Shown piece after piece: positions 6,007-6,319 of a stretch of 6,319 bases of DNA. The stretch covers positions 1 through 6,319 of the forward strand of contig QQUM01000710.1 in the NCBI GenBank assembly GCA_008501545.1, in the 5' to 3' direction. The notes below the pieces were generated by a model. That model did not search any database. It had not been told where the DNA came from and worked only from the letters and a program-made list of their open reading frames with translations. The stretch's first letter is position 1; every line of letters begins with the position of its first letter. Origin of the DNA: Calditrichota bacterium. GTDB lineage: Bacteria; Zhuqueibacterota; Zhuqueibacteria; Zhuqueibacterales; Geothermadaptataceae. The position numbers and the translations under genes are program-made.

Positions 6007-6319
6007 CAATGAGTATTGCTCATAAGTTGCCCACAGAACATAAAATAATACCCAAATCCTGGCAGCTTTTTTTCATCATTGTGGGTTCAAATCTTGCAAT
6101 TGGTTGGGTCTGGAATGAGTTTATCTTAACGCGGGAAGTTTATTATAATCTATTTGCGGATCAATTGGAAACAAACCGCATTGACGCTTATTTTGATCTA
6201 ACACGTAAACTCACGCTTTGGGGATATTTGTTTCAACCCGCCATACTTTGGTTACAGATCGTGTTTTTTACGCTGCTATTACAAACGCCAATGATGCTGA
6301 TGAATATCGAAATTCCTTT
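6003..6319 (+). CDS. Unknown membrane protein, N-terminal part only (runs off the window)
   Basis: The first 105 codons of a gene that continues beyond the window end. It starts with an ATG overlapping the exporter's TGA (ATGA), which implies translational coupling and membership in the same operon. After a polar N-terminus of about 20 residues (MTMSIAHKLP...), two hydrophobic segments are visible: about 21-41 (QLFFIIVGSNLAIGWVW) and about 74-98 (GYLFQPAILWLQIVFFTLLL), joined by a polar loop of roughly 32 residues. I do not recognise the family. It is not an obvious HlyD adaptor, which would have a single N-terminal helix followed by a coiled coil. Possible roles are a peptide-immunity protein, an accessory export component or a membrane-bound maturation factor, all inferred from position alone. 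Confidence 0.8.
   Translation, partial: MTMSIAHKLPTEHKIIPKSWQLFFIIVGSNLAIGWVWNEFILTREVYYNLFADQLETNRIDAYFDLTRKLTLWGYLFQPAILWLQIVFFTLLLQTPMMLMNIEIP

Noticed and set aside
5571..6041. 156-codon minus-strand open frame
   Set aside because: It is antisense to the exporter ATPase domain, where the signature, Walker B and H-loop motifs are on the + strand; there is no independent support for it.

Overview
This window reads as bacterial chromosome, most likely from a Gram-negative, free-living organism. The grounds are a secreted (signal-peptide) beta-propeller/phosphoesterase fusion, Shine-Dalgarno-led genes and tight operon packing. I cannot name the organism. The style of the first gene suits Bacteroidota/Calditrichota-like or Acidobacteriota-like lineages, but that is an impression, not a result.

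Layout: bases 1-215 are a non-coding leader with several small dyads. Bases 216-2762 encode an exported 848-residue protein with an N-terminal YVTN/YncE-type beta-propeller and a C-terminal phosphoesterase (acid phosphatase/phospholipase C family) domain. A 205-base gap follows (2763-2967), with no convincing terminator but with a CRP/FNR-like dyad and, at its 3' end, a neat 8-bp hairpin that carries an AGGAAG ribosome-binding sequence in its loop. Next is an operon on the + strand: a 271-residue protein I do not recognise (2968-3783), a 731-residue peptidase C39-containing ABC exporter (3811-6006), and the first 105 codons of a membrane protein (6003 to the window end) that overlaps the exporter stop by ATGA.

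How the genes may work together: C39-peptidase ABC exporters cut a leader, normally of double-glycine type, from a peptide and export the remainder. The operon is therefore best read as part of a ribosomal-peptide (bacteriocin/RiPP-like) or small secreted-protein export locus, with the unknown 271-residue protein as a possible maturation, immunity or regulatory partner. No double-glycine precursor is visible, so the substrate is either encoded outside the window or unconventional. The puzzling spot is the start of the operon. The best-placed ribosome-binding site serves a 20-codon ORF (2958-3020) that overlaps the 271-codon gene in another frame. This could be a leader peptide, a very small secreted peptide, a frameshift (real or sequencing error), or chance. 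The first gene appears unrelated to the operon; spot counts also suggest it is richer in G+C.
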